Below, piece by piece: positions 25,141-33,690 of a stretch of 64,000 bases of DNA (its first letter is position 1; every line of letters begins with the position of its first letter). The notes below the pieces were generated by a model. It had not been told where the DNA came from. It saw only the letters and a program-made list of their open reading frames with translations, and did no database searches. This DNA comes from Ignavibacteria bacterium. GTDB taxonomy: Bacteria > Bacteroidota > Ignavibacteria > SZUA-365. Both the position numbers and the translations under genes were made by a program. Where the stretch lies: contig JADKJW010000009.1 of NCBI GenBank assembly GCA_016720835.1, positions 158,263 to 222,262 on the forward strand. Reading direction: 5' to 3'.

Positions 25141-26307
25141 TCAACTCCGGTAGCGCAGCGCCAGGCAGGTGATGTCGTCGGATTGCGGAGCGCCGGTGGC
25201 GTAGAGGCGGACATCGTCGAACACGCCCTGGACGAGCAGCTCGGGCTGCGTGCTGCCGAGCGACGGCAGCAGCGCCTCGAGTCGCTCCTCGCCGTACATG
25301 CCTCCGTCAACTTCCATCGCCTCGGTGACGCCGTCGGTGAACAGGAACACGGAATCGCCGGGGAGCAGATGCATGCGGGCCTGTTCGTAGGACACGCCCT
25401 CGATGATGCCGAGCACGAGACCGTTGGTGCCGGGAATGGGCTCGAGGCTGCCATCGGCATGCAGGACGTACGGGATGTTGTGGCCGGCGTTGGTGAACTC
25501 CATTTCGCCGGTGTCGAGGTGCAGGACGCCATAGAAGACGGTGACGAACATCGCGGAGTCGCTGTCCTCGGCGAGCAGTCCGTTCACGATCGTCAGGCAT
25601 TCTCCCGGGGGCAGTCCGCGCAGCGCGGTGGCGCGGATGATGGTGCGGCTCATCGCCATGAAGATGGCGGCCGGGACTCCCTTCCCCGACACATCGCCGA
25701 TCACGAAACCCAGGCGACGCGGATCGATCATGAAGAAATCGTAGAAGTCTCCGCCGACTTCCTTGGCGGCGATCATGTTCGCGTGGAGCCCGAATTCCTG
25801 GCCGTTCGTCTGCGGCGGGATCTGCTTCGGCAGGATGGACTGCTGGATGCGCCGCGCCACGGTCAGCTCGTGCTGTATCGCGACGAGCTGCTCCCGCTCG
25901 CTCTGCGCGAGCTTCAGCATCGACTGCAGATCGCGCGTCTTTTCGATCGTGATTTCCAGATCGTTGAAATCGATCGGCTTGGTGACGAAGTCGAAGGCCC
26001 CGCGATTCATCGCCGTCCGGATGTTCTCGAGGTCGCCGTACGCGGAGACGATGATCGATTTCATGATCGGATTGACCGGCGCCTCGCGAAGCCGGTTGAG
26101 CAGGGTCAGGCCGTCCATCTGCGGCATGTTGATGTCGGAAAGGACGATCTCGACGTCGCGCTCGCGATCAAGCACCGTCAATGCTTCCACGCCATTCGGG
26201 GCGAAGAGGAACTGGTAATCCTGCTGCTGTATCTTTTTCCGGAACCGCTGGCGTACGAGAAGTTCGAGATCCGGTTCGTCGTCGACGACGAGAATTTTTA
26301 TTGACAT
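25141..26307 (-). CDS. Response regulator-PP2C phosphatase (RsbU/SpoIIE type)
   Basis: A 388-residue fusion. The receiver (residues 1-125) has phospho-acceptor D58 (LSDINMP), followed by a coiled-coil linker (QSEREQLVAIQHELTVARRI). The PPM/SpoIIE phosphatase domain has KEVGGDFYDFF, GDVSGKGVPAA, LLPGDSVFLFTDGVTEA and APQSDDITCLAL, which include the metal-binding aspartates. It would dephosphorylate the neighbouring STAS protein under control of an upstream kinase. ATG at 26307 is chosen because AAAGAG lies just upstream and homologous receivers start here. It heads the eight-gene run. Confidence 0.92.
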   Translation of the reverse strand: MSIKILVVDDEPDLELLVRQRFRKKIQQQDYQFLFAPNGVEALTVLDRERDVEIVLSDINMPQMDGLTLLNRLREAPVNPIMKSIIVSAYGDLENIRTAMNRGAFDFVTKPIDFNDLEITIEKTRDLQSMLKLAQSEREQLVAIQHELTVARRIQQSILPKQIPPQTNGQEFGLHANMIAAKEVGGDFYDFFMIDPRRLGFVIGDVSGKGVPAAIFMAMSRTIIRATALRGLPPGECLTIVNGLLAEDSDSAMFVTVFYGVLHLDTGEMEFTNAGHNIPYVLHADGSLEPIPGTNGLVLGIIEGVSYEQARMHLLPGDSVFLFTDGVTEAMEVDGGMYGEERLEALLPSLGSTQPELLVQGVFDDVRLYATGAPQSDDITCLALRYRS

Positions 26308-26453
26308 TTCTCTTTGGAGGGTGTCCCGGCTGCGAGAGGACATGGTCATCATCAAGCCAGATGCACCCACATGCTATGGAGAATGAGAAGAAACCGTAGG
26401 GACAAAGCGAATATAGGCAAATTCGTCAAAAAAGCAACGGCGCCGAGGCGTCG

Positions 26454-27923
26454 TCAACGCGCAAAACGCCAGACCTCGATACCGGTGAATCGCCGGAGTT
26501 CATGGCGCGGATACAGGGAGTCGAGAAGCGCCGTCATCCGCCGGGCCGGATCGCTGTATTCGAAATGGCTGTACACGAGCCAGACTTCCCCGCCCCCGGC
26601 TGTGCGCCGCGCGAGCAGTGATTCCTCCTCCGGGCCGAAACGCGGTTCCCATGCGCCGGTCAGGGAAAACGCCGGGATCTCCTCGACATGCACCCGCTGT
26701 GCCCGCTGCCCGAAGTAGTAGCGGAACGGCAGTCCCACCGACGCCGAATGCACGAACACGGTGTCGCCATCCGCCGCGCGCGACGCGACGTACGCCGCCG
26801 CACCGCGCCATTGCTCCTTTTCCCATGTCGTGTGATACGCGGCGGTGGACGCGAGCGATGCCGCGACGAGCAGAAGGACGGCGGAAACGCGCAGCGCGGA
26901 CCCCGGAATGGACAACGCGCCGCGGGCTGCGCATGCGAAGAACGGCAGCGTGGTCCACAGCAGGGCGCGCGGAATGAACAGCGGCGTGCGCAGACTCATC
27001 AGCAACAGCGCAAGCGGCGCGAGCAGCACGACGGCTCCGAGCGGAACGGTCAGGCGCAGCTCGCGGCCGCGGCCGCGCAGCCCGGCCAACAGCAGCGCGA
27101 CGAGCACGAGCAGCAGTGCTCCGCGGATCGCGGGGTTCGTCAAACCGGGAAAGGGCATGAGCAGGGCCTCGACGGTGCGGACCACGGCCGCGACGTCCGG
27201 CCGGGGTATCCAGAATTGCGTCGTCACCTGCCCCGCCTGCGCCGCGAACGACGGCGCCCACGGGAGCCACCCCGTCGCGACAAGGAACAGCGACAGGCCA
27301 AGTCCCGCAATCGTCGCCGCGCGGGGAACGCGTCCCGCCACCGCGAGAAACAGCACTGCGCCAGCCGTGCATGCGATGTAGAGGAGCGTCGTGTTCTGCG
27401 AGTACAGCGCAACGAGCGCGCCGAAGGAATAGAGCATCCATCCCGCCCAGCGGCCCGCCATCGCGCGATCCCACCAGATGAGGTGCCGCGCGCTTCGATC
27501 CGGAGTTTCGGCCAGGAGCGCAGAGAGCAGGCCCACAAGGGACCACGCGATCCCGAAGGACTGCAGCGCGTACATCCTGGCCTCCTGCGCGTAACGCACA
27601 TGCACCGCCGACACCGCGAACAGCAGCGCGGCGAGCAGGGCGCCGCGCGGTCCCGCCGCCCGCCGGGCAATGAGATACACGGCGGGCAGCGTGAGCACGC
27701 TCAGCAGCAGCGACGGGAAACGCAGCGCCGCTTCGCTCTGCCCGAAGACGGCGATCGTCCCGTGCAGCAGGAGGTAGTACAGCGGCGGATGCTGATCGGC
27801 GTGGGCGATGGTTTCGAAGAACGCGGCCATCGGCACCCGCGCAAAACGAAGACTGTACGCCTCATCGAGCCAGAGATCGCGGGCGCCGAGTCCGTAGGCC
27901 CTGACTGCCGCGGCAAACGCCAT
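26454..27923 (-). CDS. GT39-like membrane glycosyltransferase
   Basis: About 489 residues with around ten membrane segments and a C-terminal periplasmic region. LWLDEAYSLRF carries the catalytic Asp-Glu of GT39/GT83 enzymes (ArnT and protein mannosyltransferase relatives), and HADQHPPLYYLLLHG is the second conserved loop. RYAQEARMYALQ is also typical. Such enzymes move sugars from polyprenyl-phosphate carriers onto lipids or proteins. The start is unclear: TTG at 27926 and ATG at 27923 lie inside the first membrane segment (VWIILALMAFAAAV) and no upstream start precedes the in-frame stop. Confidence 0.85.
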   Translation of the reverse strand: MAFAAAVRAYGLGARDLWLDEAYSLRFARVPMAAFFETIAHADQHPPLYYLLLHGTIAVFGQSEAALRFPSLLLSVLTLPAVYLIARRAAGPRGALLAALLFAVSAVHVRYAQEARMYALQSFGIAWSLVGLLSALLAETPDRSARHLIWWDRAMAGRWAGWMLYSFGALVALYSQNTTLLYIACTAGAVLFLAVAGRVPRAATIAGLGLSLFLVATGWLPWAPSFAAQAGQVTTQFWIPRPDVAAVVRTVEALLMPFPGLTNPAIRGALLLVLVALLLAGLRGRGRELRLTVPLGAVVLLAPLALLLMSLRTPLFIPRALLWTTLPFFACAARGALSIPGSALRVSAVLLLVAASLASTAAYHTTWEKEQWRGAAAYVASRAADGDTVFVHSASVGLPFRYYFGQRAQRVHVEEIPAFSLTGAWEPRFGPEEESLLARRTAGGGEVWLVYSHFEYSDPARRMTALLDSLYPRHELRRFTGIEVWRFAR

Positions 27924-27986
27924 CAAGGCAAGAATGATCCAGACCTCACGGCTCCATCCGCGCCGTTCAGGAACGAAGCAGCGGAC

Positions 27987-28021
27987 CCCGCTCCATCACT
28001 CCATGACTCCGGCACTCCCTC
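27987..28021. repeat. Degenerate octamer array after mscL stop
   Basis: On the minus strand the mscL TAG is followed directly by imperfect eight-base units (GAGGGAGT, GCCGGAGT, CATGGAGT, GATGGAGC). It resembles the arrays after glnA and iorB. Confidence 0.5.
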
Positions 28022-28450
28022 CTACTTCTTCAAACTGTCGCGGATTTCACGCAGCAACAGCACATCCTCGGCGGGCTCCACGGGCGCGGCGGGCGAAGGC
28101 GGCGTTTCCCGTTTCATCTTGTTGACGCCCTTCACGAGCATGAAGACGGCGAACGCGACGATCACGAACGAGATCACCGTGTTGACAAAGACGCCGAAGT
28201 TCAACGTGACGGCGCCCGCCTTTTTCGCGGCGGCCAGGTCCGCGTACGGCGGAGGAACGGTGGCGCTCTCCTTCAGCAGGACGTAGAAACTCGAAAAATC
28301 CACCCCGCCGAGGAGAAGGCCGATCGGCGGCATGATGACGTCGTTGACGAGCGATGTCACGATGGTGCCGAAGGACGCGCCGATGATGATGCCGACGGCC
28401 ATGTCGAACACATTGCCGCGCATGACGAATTCCTTGAACTCTTTCAGCAT
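28022..28450 (-). CDS. mscL: Large-conductance mechanosensitive channel
   Basis: A 142-residue channel subunit. The N-terminal helix MLKEFKEFVMRGNVFDMAVG precedes TM1 (IIIGASFGTIVTSLVNDVIM). A periplasmic loop and TM2 (FGVFVNTVISFVIVAFAVFM) follow, and the C-terminal bundle helix ends with EDVLLLREIRDSLKK. Homopentamers open under membrane tension to release solutes during osmotic downshock. Length is normal. Confidence 0.97.
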   Translation of the reverse strand: MLKEFKEFVMRGNVFDMAVGIIIGASFGTIVTSLVNDVIMPPIGLLLGGVDFSSFYVLLKESATVPPPYADLAAAKKAGAVTLNFGVFVNTVISFVIVAFAVFMLVKGVNKMKRETPPSPAAPVEPAEDVLLLREIRDSLKK

Positions 28451-28483
28451 GATACGCCTCCGTTTGTTGAGTGAAGAACGATG

Positions 28484-29335
28484 TCAGAATATCGAATACC
28501 GGATGCCGAGCGCGAGGGCTTCCTTCAGCTGCGTCCGGCGTGTCTGGTCGATGTTGTGCACCACCAGCACGTTGATCGCCGCATTGATGTAGTCGTTGAC
28601 CTTCGCGGTGATCGTGTTGTCCCAGCGGACGTCCCATTCATCGAGCGTTTCGAACGCGGAAAAGAGGTTGAGCTGGCTGGTGTAGAGAATGTTCTCCATG
28701 ACGGAGATCTTGAGCGAGGTGCCCGTCTCGATGCCGGTCTGCACGCGGCTCGTTTTCGTCACATCGCCCGTGTACCCGAACTGCGCGAACTCGGCGGAAA
28801 ACGTTTCCTTCACCGCGACGCCGACGCGCGTGGCGAGCATGTCCTCGTAACTGTACGTGAACCCGGCCGCCTCGATGAGATATCCCGGATCGAACAGCCC
28901 GGAGGTCTGGGTGCGGACATCCTGCTGCGTGACCGGGTCCTTGAGCATCTTGTACCCCGGCGTGAGCTGGCTTCGCAACGCGAGGGCGACGTACGGATCC
29001 ACCTTCCAGCCGATGTTGTAGGAATAGATGCTCTCGAAAAAGAGTTCATCGTCCGTTTTCTCGAACTCGCGGCTGCCCAGTTTGGTCTGGCCGTACGTCA
29101 CTTTGAGATTGTTGGACCAGAGAGAGTACTCCTGCTGATTGAGAAACTGCCCCGCCGTGAGAAAGGTCCACGCGAAGGTGTTCTCGCCGCCCTGCGTCCA
29201 GTTGTTGAGCGACACCTGCGCGACATTCAGGCCGGCGACCAGCGTGTTCTTCCACCCGTATTCCGGGGGTTTCTTCTCGGTCTGCGCAAGCGCGATTGCG
29301 GGGATCAGCAGGAGGAGAAACAGGGTGCGGTGCAT
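28484..29335 (-). CDS. DUF3078 exported protein
   Basis: A 283-residue protein with a signal peptide (MHRTLFLLLLIPAIALA) and beta-rich repeats ending in aromatic residues. The DUF3078 hallmarks are GLNVAQVSLNNWTQGGENTF, SLWSNNLKVTYGQTKLG and RKTDDELFFE-like spacing, with an aromatic C-terminus (YSIF). The family is common in Bacteroidota and is thought to sit in the outer membrane; function is unknown. It starts 33 bases upstream of mscL and may share its transcript. Confidence 0.85.
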   Translation of the reverse strand: MHRTLFLLLLIPAIALAQTEKKPPEYGWKNTLVAGLNVAQVSLNNWTQGGENTFAWTFLTAGQFLNQQEYSLWSNNLKVTYGQTKLGSREFEKTDDELFFESIYSYNIGWKVDPYVALALRSQLTPGYKMLKDPVTQQDVRTQTSGLFDPGYLIEAAGFTYSYEDMLATRVGVAVKETFSAEFAQFGYTGDVTKTSRVQTGIETGTSLKISVMENILYTSQLNLFSAFETLDEWDVRWDNTITAKVNDYINAAINVLVVHNIDQTRRTQLKEALALGIRYSIF

Positions 29336-29833
29336 GGGAAGGCTCCGTAAATGTGAGAGATATGCCGGGTATTGCCGAATGGAAGATGAGGAGATGTCAG
29401 ATCACAAGAGATGAAAATTGAGCGACGCAACTCGAAGATATCTCCTCGCATCAGACCTGGATGGAAGTCAGATGGCGTGTCGATGATAATACAGGACGAT
29501 GTGGTGTGATGCGCGGCAAAGCATCGGCAATAAACGGAATTGGCCATTGAACCGCAACCCAGCTCATCTTTTGCCTCGGGCAGGCACCATTCCAGTGAAT
29601 CGGACAAACGGGAGTGAATCGGACAAACGGGAGTGAATCGGACAAACGGGAGTGAATCGGTCAAGCGGAGGTGAATCGGACAAGCGGGACGCTTGTCCCC
29701 ACCCGTCCATAATCTTGTATTCACGATTCACCATTCACGATTCACCATTCACGATTCACCATTCACGATTCACCATTCACGATTCACCATTCACGATTCA
29801 CCATTCACCATTTCACCATTCACGATTCACCAT
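29336..29833. other. 498-bp repeat-rich intergenic region
   Basis: This gap between DUF3078 and the MFS gene holds no credible gene. Its left part (29336-29593) is unremarkable. The right part is filled by a 19-bp tandem repeat and a heptamer array, described separately. Confidence 0.7.
29594..29689. repeat. 19-bp tandem repeat, five copies
   Basis: Five head-to-tail copies of a 19-base unit, AGTGAATCGGACAAACGGG. The first three are essentially identical; the fourth and fifth differ by a few bases (TCAAGCGGA, ACAAGCGGG). The GTGAATCG core echoes the unit of the heptamer array that starts 30 bases to the right. Confidence 0.88.
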
Positions 29834-29847
29834 TCACGATTCACGAA
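29719..29847. repeat. Heptanucleotide tandem array overlapping the MFS stop
   Basis: About eighteen alternating seven-base units, ATTCACG and ATTCACC, on the plus strand; the reverse complement of the unit found near phoU. The last residues (R-E-S) and the TGA stop of the minus-strand MFS gene at 29834-29836 are encoded inside the array. Confidence 0.9.
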
Positions 29848-31006
29848 TTGGCGCGGGATTCGCCCGGATACTGAGGACGAGCAGCAACACTGCCGACGCA
29901 CCCGCGCCCGCGGCGATGGGGAAGACGATCCCGTACCCGACCAGTTCCGCGAGCGGTCCGACGGCGAGGGCCATGACCGCTGCGCCGGTATCCATCATGC
30001 CGGTGACGAGCGCCATCGCGCTGCCCGTGAAGGCTTTGGGCGCGAGAGCGTAGCCGAGCGACGCCACGGCGGGAAAGGCGAGTCCGTGCGAGATGCCGGT
30101 GAGAAAGCCCGCGACAATCACTCCGGCAATGCCCGTGCTGAAGGCAAGGAGCGTCAATCCCGCGGCATACATCGCGAAACTCGGCATCAGCACGCGTCGC
30201 AATCCGCGCTTGTCGCCCCAGCTTCCCCCCACGAATCTGATGATGGTTCCTCCCAAACCCCACGCGCTGAAATACAGGCTGAAGTCCGCGATCCCGCGCT
30301 GCTTCGCGATCACCGCGAGGAAACTCTGCGGCGTCGAATAGCACAGCGCGAGCAGAAAGGCCAGCGCCGCGACGAGCTGCATATCCCTTGTCACGAGCGC
30401 GCGGAGCACTTCCGATGGACGCGGTATGGCTGTGCCCGCGCGACCGACACGCACGTTCCAGACAACGGCCACCGCGAGAAGCCCGACGCCGCACATCGCA
30501 AGAAAGAAGACCGGCAAGCCCGCGTGCTCCACCAGCTGCTCGCCGATGAAGGGTCCGATCATCGCACCCGCAAGTCCCGAGACGCCGTACATGGCGATCG
30601 CTTCATTGCGCCGCGTCGACGGGGCGATCAACGCCGCGAGCGTGAAGGTCGCGGAGAAATGCGCCCCGTAACCGAATCCCTGCACCGCGCGCAACACCCA
30701 GACCAGCGGCGACATGCCCGTCCCGAGCAGCAGGAAATACCCGAGCGCGGGCAGGCTCAGGCACAGCGCGCCGAGCATCAGCACTTCGCGCGGACCGTAG
30801 CGGTCGATGAGCAGCCCGATCAGCGGACGGCCGAGCACCGCGGCGAGCGAGTACACTCCCATGAACAGGCCGACCATCGCGATGCCGCCTCCTTCCTGCC
30901 GCACGAACAGCGGGTACAGCGCGTTGTTCGTGAAATGCAGCGCGAGGACGAAGTTGTATGCGAAGCCGAGAAAGAAGGTGCGGGTATAGAGCTTTTCGCG
31001 AGGCAC
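29834..31006 (-). CDS. MFS transporter
   Basis: A 390-residue integral membrane protein with about twelve hydrophobic segments. The loop LIDRYGPREVLMLGA after TM2 matches the major facilitator motif (G-x-x-x-D-R-x-G-R-R type), and GGSWGDKRGLRRVLM repeats it in the second half, indicating the usual internal duplication. Substrate cannot be read. The C-terminus runs into the heptamer array, which supplies the stop. It is divergent from iorA. Confidence 0.9.
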   Translation of the reverse strand: MPREKLYTRTFFLGFAYNFVLALHFTNNALYPLFVRQEGGGIAMVGLFMGVYSLAAVLGRPLIGLLIDRYGPREVLMLGALCLSLPALGYFLLLGTGMSPLVWVLRAVQGFGYGAHFSATFTLAALIAPSTRRNEAIAMYGVSGLAGAMIGPFIGEQLVEHAGLPVFFLAMCGVGLLAVAVVWNVRVGRAGTAIPRPSEVLRALVTRDMQLVAALAFLLALCYSTPQSFLAVIAKQRGIADFSLYFSAWGLGGTIIRFVGGSWGDKRGLRRVLMPSFAMYAAGLTLLAFSTGIAGVIVAGFLTGISHGLAFPAVASLGYALAPKAFTGSAMALVTGMMDTGAAVMALAVGPLAELVGYGIVFPIAAGAGASAVLLLVLSIRANPAPIRES

Positions 31007-31275
31007 GGTCGTGGAGTGTTGTTGCGGATGGTGCTTCCTGCGAAACGGCGGCGGGATGGACCGGTCGGCACTCCGTCAGGCGGTGGGAGAAACTACGAAA
31101 AAAGCGCGTGCGCTCCTCCAGGACGTGAAGAAGCGCGACTCGCGCGCCGTTTTCGGCAATAGGAAAAGACCCTCTCTGCCAGTATTTTTGTCCACGAATA
31201 CACGCCGCTCCTCCCCTTTCTCCCCATGCACCATCCATTCATTTCATACGCACTTCTAACGAACGAGGACCTCTC

Positions 31276-32883
31276 ATGAAACGCATGATGCTCCTCGGTG
31301 ACGAGGCAATCGCGCAGGGCGCGCTCGACGCCGGACTTTCCGGCGTGTACGCGTACCCGGGAACGCCATCCACCGAAATCACCGAATACATCCAGCGCTC
31401 CGCGGAGGCGAAAACCCGCGGCGTGCATTCCCAGTGGTCGGCCAACGAAAAGACGGCCATGGAATCCGCGCTCGGCATGTCGTATGCCGGCAAGCGCGCC
31501 ATGGCCTGCATGAAGCACGTCGGCCTCAACGTCGCCGCCGACGGCTTCGTCAATGCGGGCATCACGGGCGCCAACGGCGGACTGCTCGTCGTCTCGGCCG
31601 ACGATCCCTCCATGCACTCGTCGCAGAACGAGCAGGACTCGCGCTACTACGGAAAGTTCGCGCTGATCCCGACCATCGAACCGTCGAATCAGCAGGAAGC
31701 CTACGACGCGATGTTTCACGGTTTCGAAATGTCGGAACTGCACGGCACCCCGGTGCTCGTCCGCATCACCACCCGCCTCGCCCATTCGCGCGCGGGTGTC
31801 GCGACGCAGGACAAGCTCGGTGAAAACACTCTGCGCCTGCCGGACAACAAGCGCCAGTTCGTGCTCCTGCCCTCCATCGCCCGCAAGAACTACGACACGC
31901 TGCTCAAGAAACAGGTGGCCTTCGACGAAGCGTCCCAGAACTCGCCCTTCAACGCGTACTTCGACGGCGACGACCGCTCGGTCGGCATCATCGCCTGCGG
32001 CCTCGCGTACAACTACCTCATGGAAAACTACCCCGACGGATGCCCGCACCCCGTGCTCAAGGTGTGCCAGTATCCCGTCCCGCGCCTGCACGTGAAGAAG
32101 CTGTTCGACGAGTGCGCGTCCATCCTGGTGCTCGAAGAGGGCGCGCCCTTCGTCGAGGAACAGCTGCGCGGCCTGCTCGATGAGAGCGGCAAGATTCGCG
32201 GCCGCATGGACGGCACCGTCCCGCGCGCGGGCGAACTGAACCCCAACATCGTCGCGCGCTCGCTGGGCATGGAAGTGCATGTGGGCGATTCCGTCCCCGA
32301 CGCCACCGTCCCCCGCCCGCCCGAACTCTGCAAGGGCTGCCCGCACATCGATTCCTACAAGGCGCTCAACGAGGCGCTGCTCAAGTACGACGAGGGCCGC
32401 GTGTTCTCTGACATCGGCTGCTACACGCTCGGCGCCCTGCCGCCCTTCAATTCCATCAACACCTGCGTGGACATGGGCGCGAGCATCACCATGGCCAAGG
32501 GCGCGGCCGACGCCGGACTCGTGCCCGCCGTGGCGGTCATCGGCGACTCCACCTTCACGCATTCGGGCATCACCGGACTGCTCGACGCCGTCATCGAGAA
32601 CACCCCCATCACGGTGTTCATCCTCGACAACGAGACGACGGGGATGACCGGCGGACAGGCATCGCACGCGCGCGGCCGCCTCGAGGACATCTGCGCGGGA
32701 CTGGGCGTGTCGAAGGATCACCTGCTCGTGCTCGAGCCGCTCGCCCGCAATCACGCCGCGAGCGTGGAGGCCATCGCGCGCGAACTCGCGCATCCGGGAC
32801 TCTCCGTGGTCGTCCAGCGGCGCGAATGCATCATCACCGCCGCCGACACGCGCAAGGAAAAACGAGAGGAGGCACAGGCATGA
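31276..32883 (+). CDS. iorA: Indolepyruvate ferredoxin oxidoreductase, alpha subunit
   Basis: A 535-residue thiamine-diphosphate enzyme that with IorB oxidatively decarboxylates aryl-pyruvates from aromatic amino acids to aryl-acetyl-CoA, reducing ferredoxin. The pyrimidine-binding part begins MLLGDEAIAQGALDAGLSGV with YPGTPSTEI. ELCKGCPHIDSY precedes the diphosphate-binding part (ITMAKGAADAG, VAVIGDSTFTHSGITGLLDA, LDNETTGMTGGQ). Many family members extend to about 600-640 residues with two C-terminal 4Fe-4S motifs; this one ends at VVQRRECIITAADT and a charged tail and lacks them. It overlaps iorB by ATGA. Confidence 0.92.
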   Translation: MKRMMLLGDEAIAQGALDAGLSGVYAYPGTPSTEITEYIQRSAEAKTRGVHSQWSANEKTAMESALGMSYAGKRAMACMKHVGLNVAADGFVNAGITGANGGLLVVSADDPSMHSSQNEQDSRYYGKFALIPTIEPSNQQEAYDAMFHGFEMSELHGTPVLVRITTRLAHSRAGVATQDKLGENTLRLPDNKRQFVLLPSIARKNYDTLLKKQVAFDEASQNSPFNAYFDGDDRSVGIIACGLAYNYLMENYPDGCPHPVLKVCQYPVPRLHVKKLFDECASILVLEEGAPFVEEQLRGLLDESGKIRGRMDGTVPRAGELNPNIVARSLGMEVHVGDSVPDATVPRPPELCKGCPHIDSYKALNEALLKYDEGRVFSDIGCYTLGALPPFNSINTCVDMGASITMAKGAADAGLVPAVAVIGDSTFTHSGITGLLDAVIENTPITVFILDNETTGMTGGQASHARGRLEDICAGLGVSKDHLLVLEPLARNHAASVEAIARELAHPGLSVVVQRRECIITAADTRKEKREEAQA

Positions 32884-33473
32884 ACCGCGACATCATCCTC
32901 GCAGGCGTGGGCGGACAGGGCATCCTGACCATCGCCGCCGTCATCGGCTACTCCGCCGTCGAACGCGGGCTCTTCATGAAGCAGTCCGAAGTGCACGGCA
33001 TGTCGCAGCGCGGAGGCGACGTCTCCTCGCACATGCGCATTTCCGATCGCGAAGTGCATTCCGACCTCATCCCCGAGGGCAAGGCCGATCTCATCATCGG
33101 CATCGAACCGATGGAGGCCCTGCGCCACACCAGCTTCCTGAAGCCGGACGGCTGGATCATCGCCAACAAGAAGCCCTTTGTGAACGTCACCAACTACCCC
33201 GACTTCGAGCTCGTCTGGAAGCGCGTCGAGGAACATTCGAACAGCATTCTCATCGACGGCGAGAAGATCGCGCGCGACGTGGCCAACGCGAAAGCCGTCA
33301 ACATCGTGCTGCTCGGCGCCGCCTCCACGCATGTGGGACTGCCGGTCGAGGACCTCGAGAACGCCATCCGCGTCATGTTCGCCCGCAAGGGCGACGCCAT
33401 CGTGGACGCGAACCTGCGCGCCTTCGCCGCCGGCCAGAAGTTCGCCGCCGAAAAGGAAGCGGTCAGCGCCTGA
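32880..33473 (+). CDS. iorB: Indolepyruvate ferredoxin oxidoreductase, beta subunit
   Basis: A 197-residue gamma/beta-type subunit of 2-oxoacid:ferredoxin oxidoreductases, starting MNRDIILAGVGGQGILTIAA with the conserved GVGGQG loop. Then EVHGMSQRGGDVSSHMRIS and DLIIGIEPMEALR follow. It completes the IorAB enzyme. The ATG overlaps the iorA stop (ATGA at 32880-32883), so stoichiometric translation is expected. Confidence 0.94.
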   Translation: MNRDIILAGVGGQGILTIAAVIGYSAVERGLFMKQSEVHGMSQRGGDVSSHMRISDREVHSDLIPEGKADLIIGIEPMEALRHTSFLKPDGWIIANKKPFVNVTNYPDFELVWKRVEEHSNSILIDGEKIARDVANAKAVNIVLLGAASTHVGLPVEDLENAIRVMFARKGDAIVDANLRAFAAGQKFAAEKEAVSA

Positions 33474-33484
33474 CGGGTAGGAGG

Positions 33485-33523
33485 ACCGGCGTCCCTGCCG
33501 GTGGGACCGGCGTCCCTGCCGGT
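33485..33523. repeat. Tandem 18-bp palindromes after iorB
   Basis: Two identical 18-base palindromes (ACCGGC, GTCCCT, GCCGGT) begin at 33485 and 33506, 21 bases apart, just after the iorB stop. An imperfect octamer array follows at about 33533-33565 (GAGTACAG, GAGTACTG, GAGTGTTG, GAGTGAAG). Confidence 0.75.
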
Positions 33524-33609
33524 CGATTCACAAGAGTACAGGAGTACTGGAGTGTTGGAGTGAAGACCTGACTGCCCGAACCTCCTCCCAGTCGTGCTGA
33601 AGTAATTGC

Positions 33610-33640
33610 GGCCCCGGAATTCCGGGGCCGTTGCTTCTTG
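33610..33640 (+). terminator. Hairpin downstream of iorAB
   Basis: A perfect palindrome (arms CGGCCCCGGAA and TTCCGGGGCCG) is followed on the plus strand by a T-rich tail (TTGCTTCTTG). It lies about 137 bases after iorB and between convergent genes. Confidence 0.6.
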
Positions 33641-33657
33641 ATTGGGGTATTTCTGCA

Positions 33658-33690
33658 ATCCGAAACCGACAATCCGAAATCCGAAATCAC
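33658..33690. repeat. Short heptamer array at the vapC stop
   Basis: Seven-base units AATCCGA, AACCGAC, AATCCGA, AATCCGA and AATCACT abut the minus-strand vapC TGA at 33687-33689. A near-identical array lies at 38111-38140 after the S46 peptidase gene. Confidence 0.7.

Noticed and set aside
25059..25532. N-terminal extension of the RsbV-like protein
   Set aside because: The frame is open upstream but overlaps the phosphatase gene and is Ser/Pro/Arg-rich; the family starts at the ATG at 25058.
29594..29847. CRISPR array
   Set aside because: The repeats are contiguous 19-bp and 7-bp units without unique spacers, and no cas genes are present.
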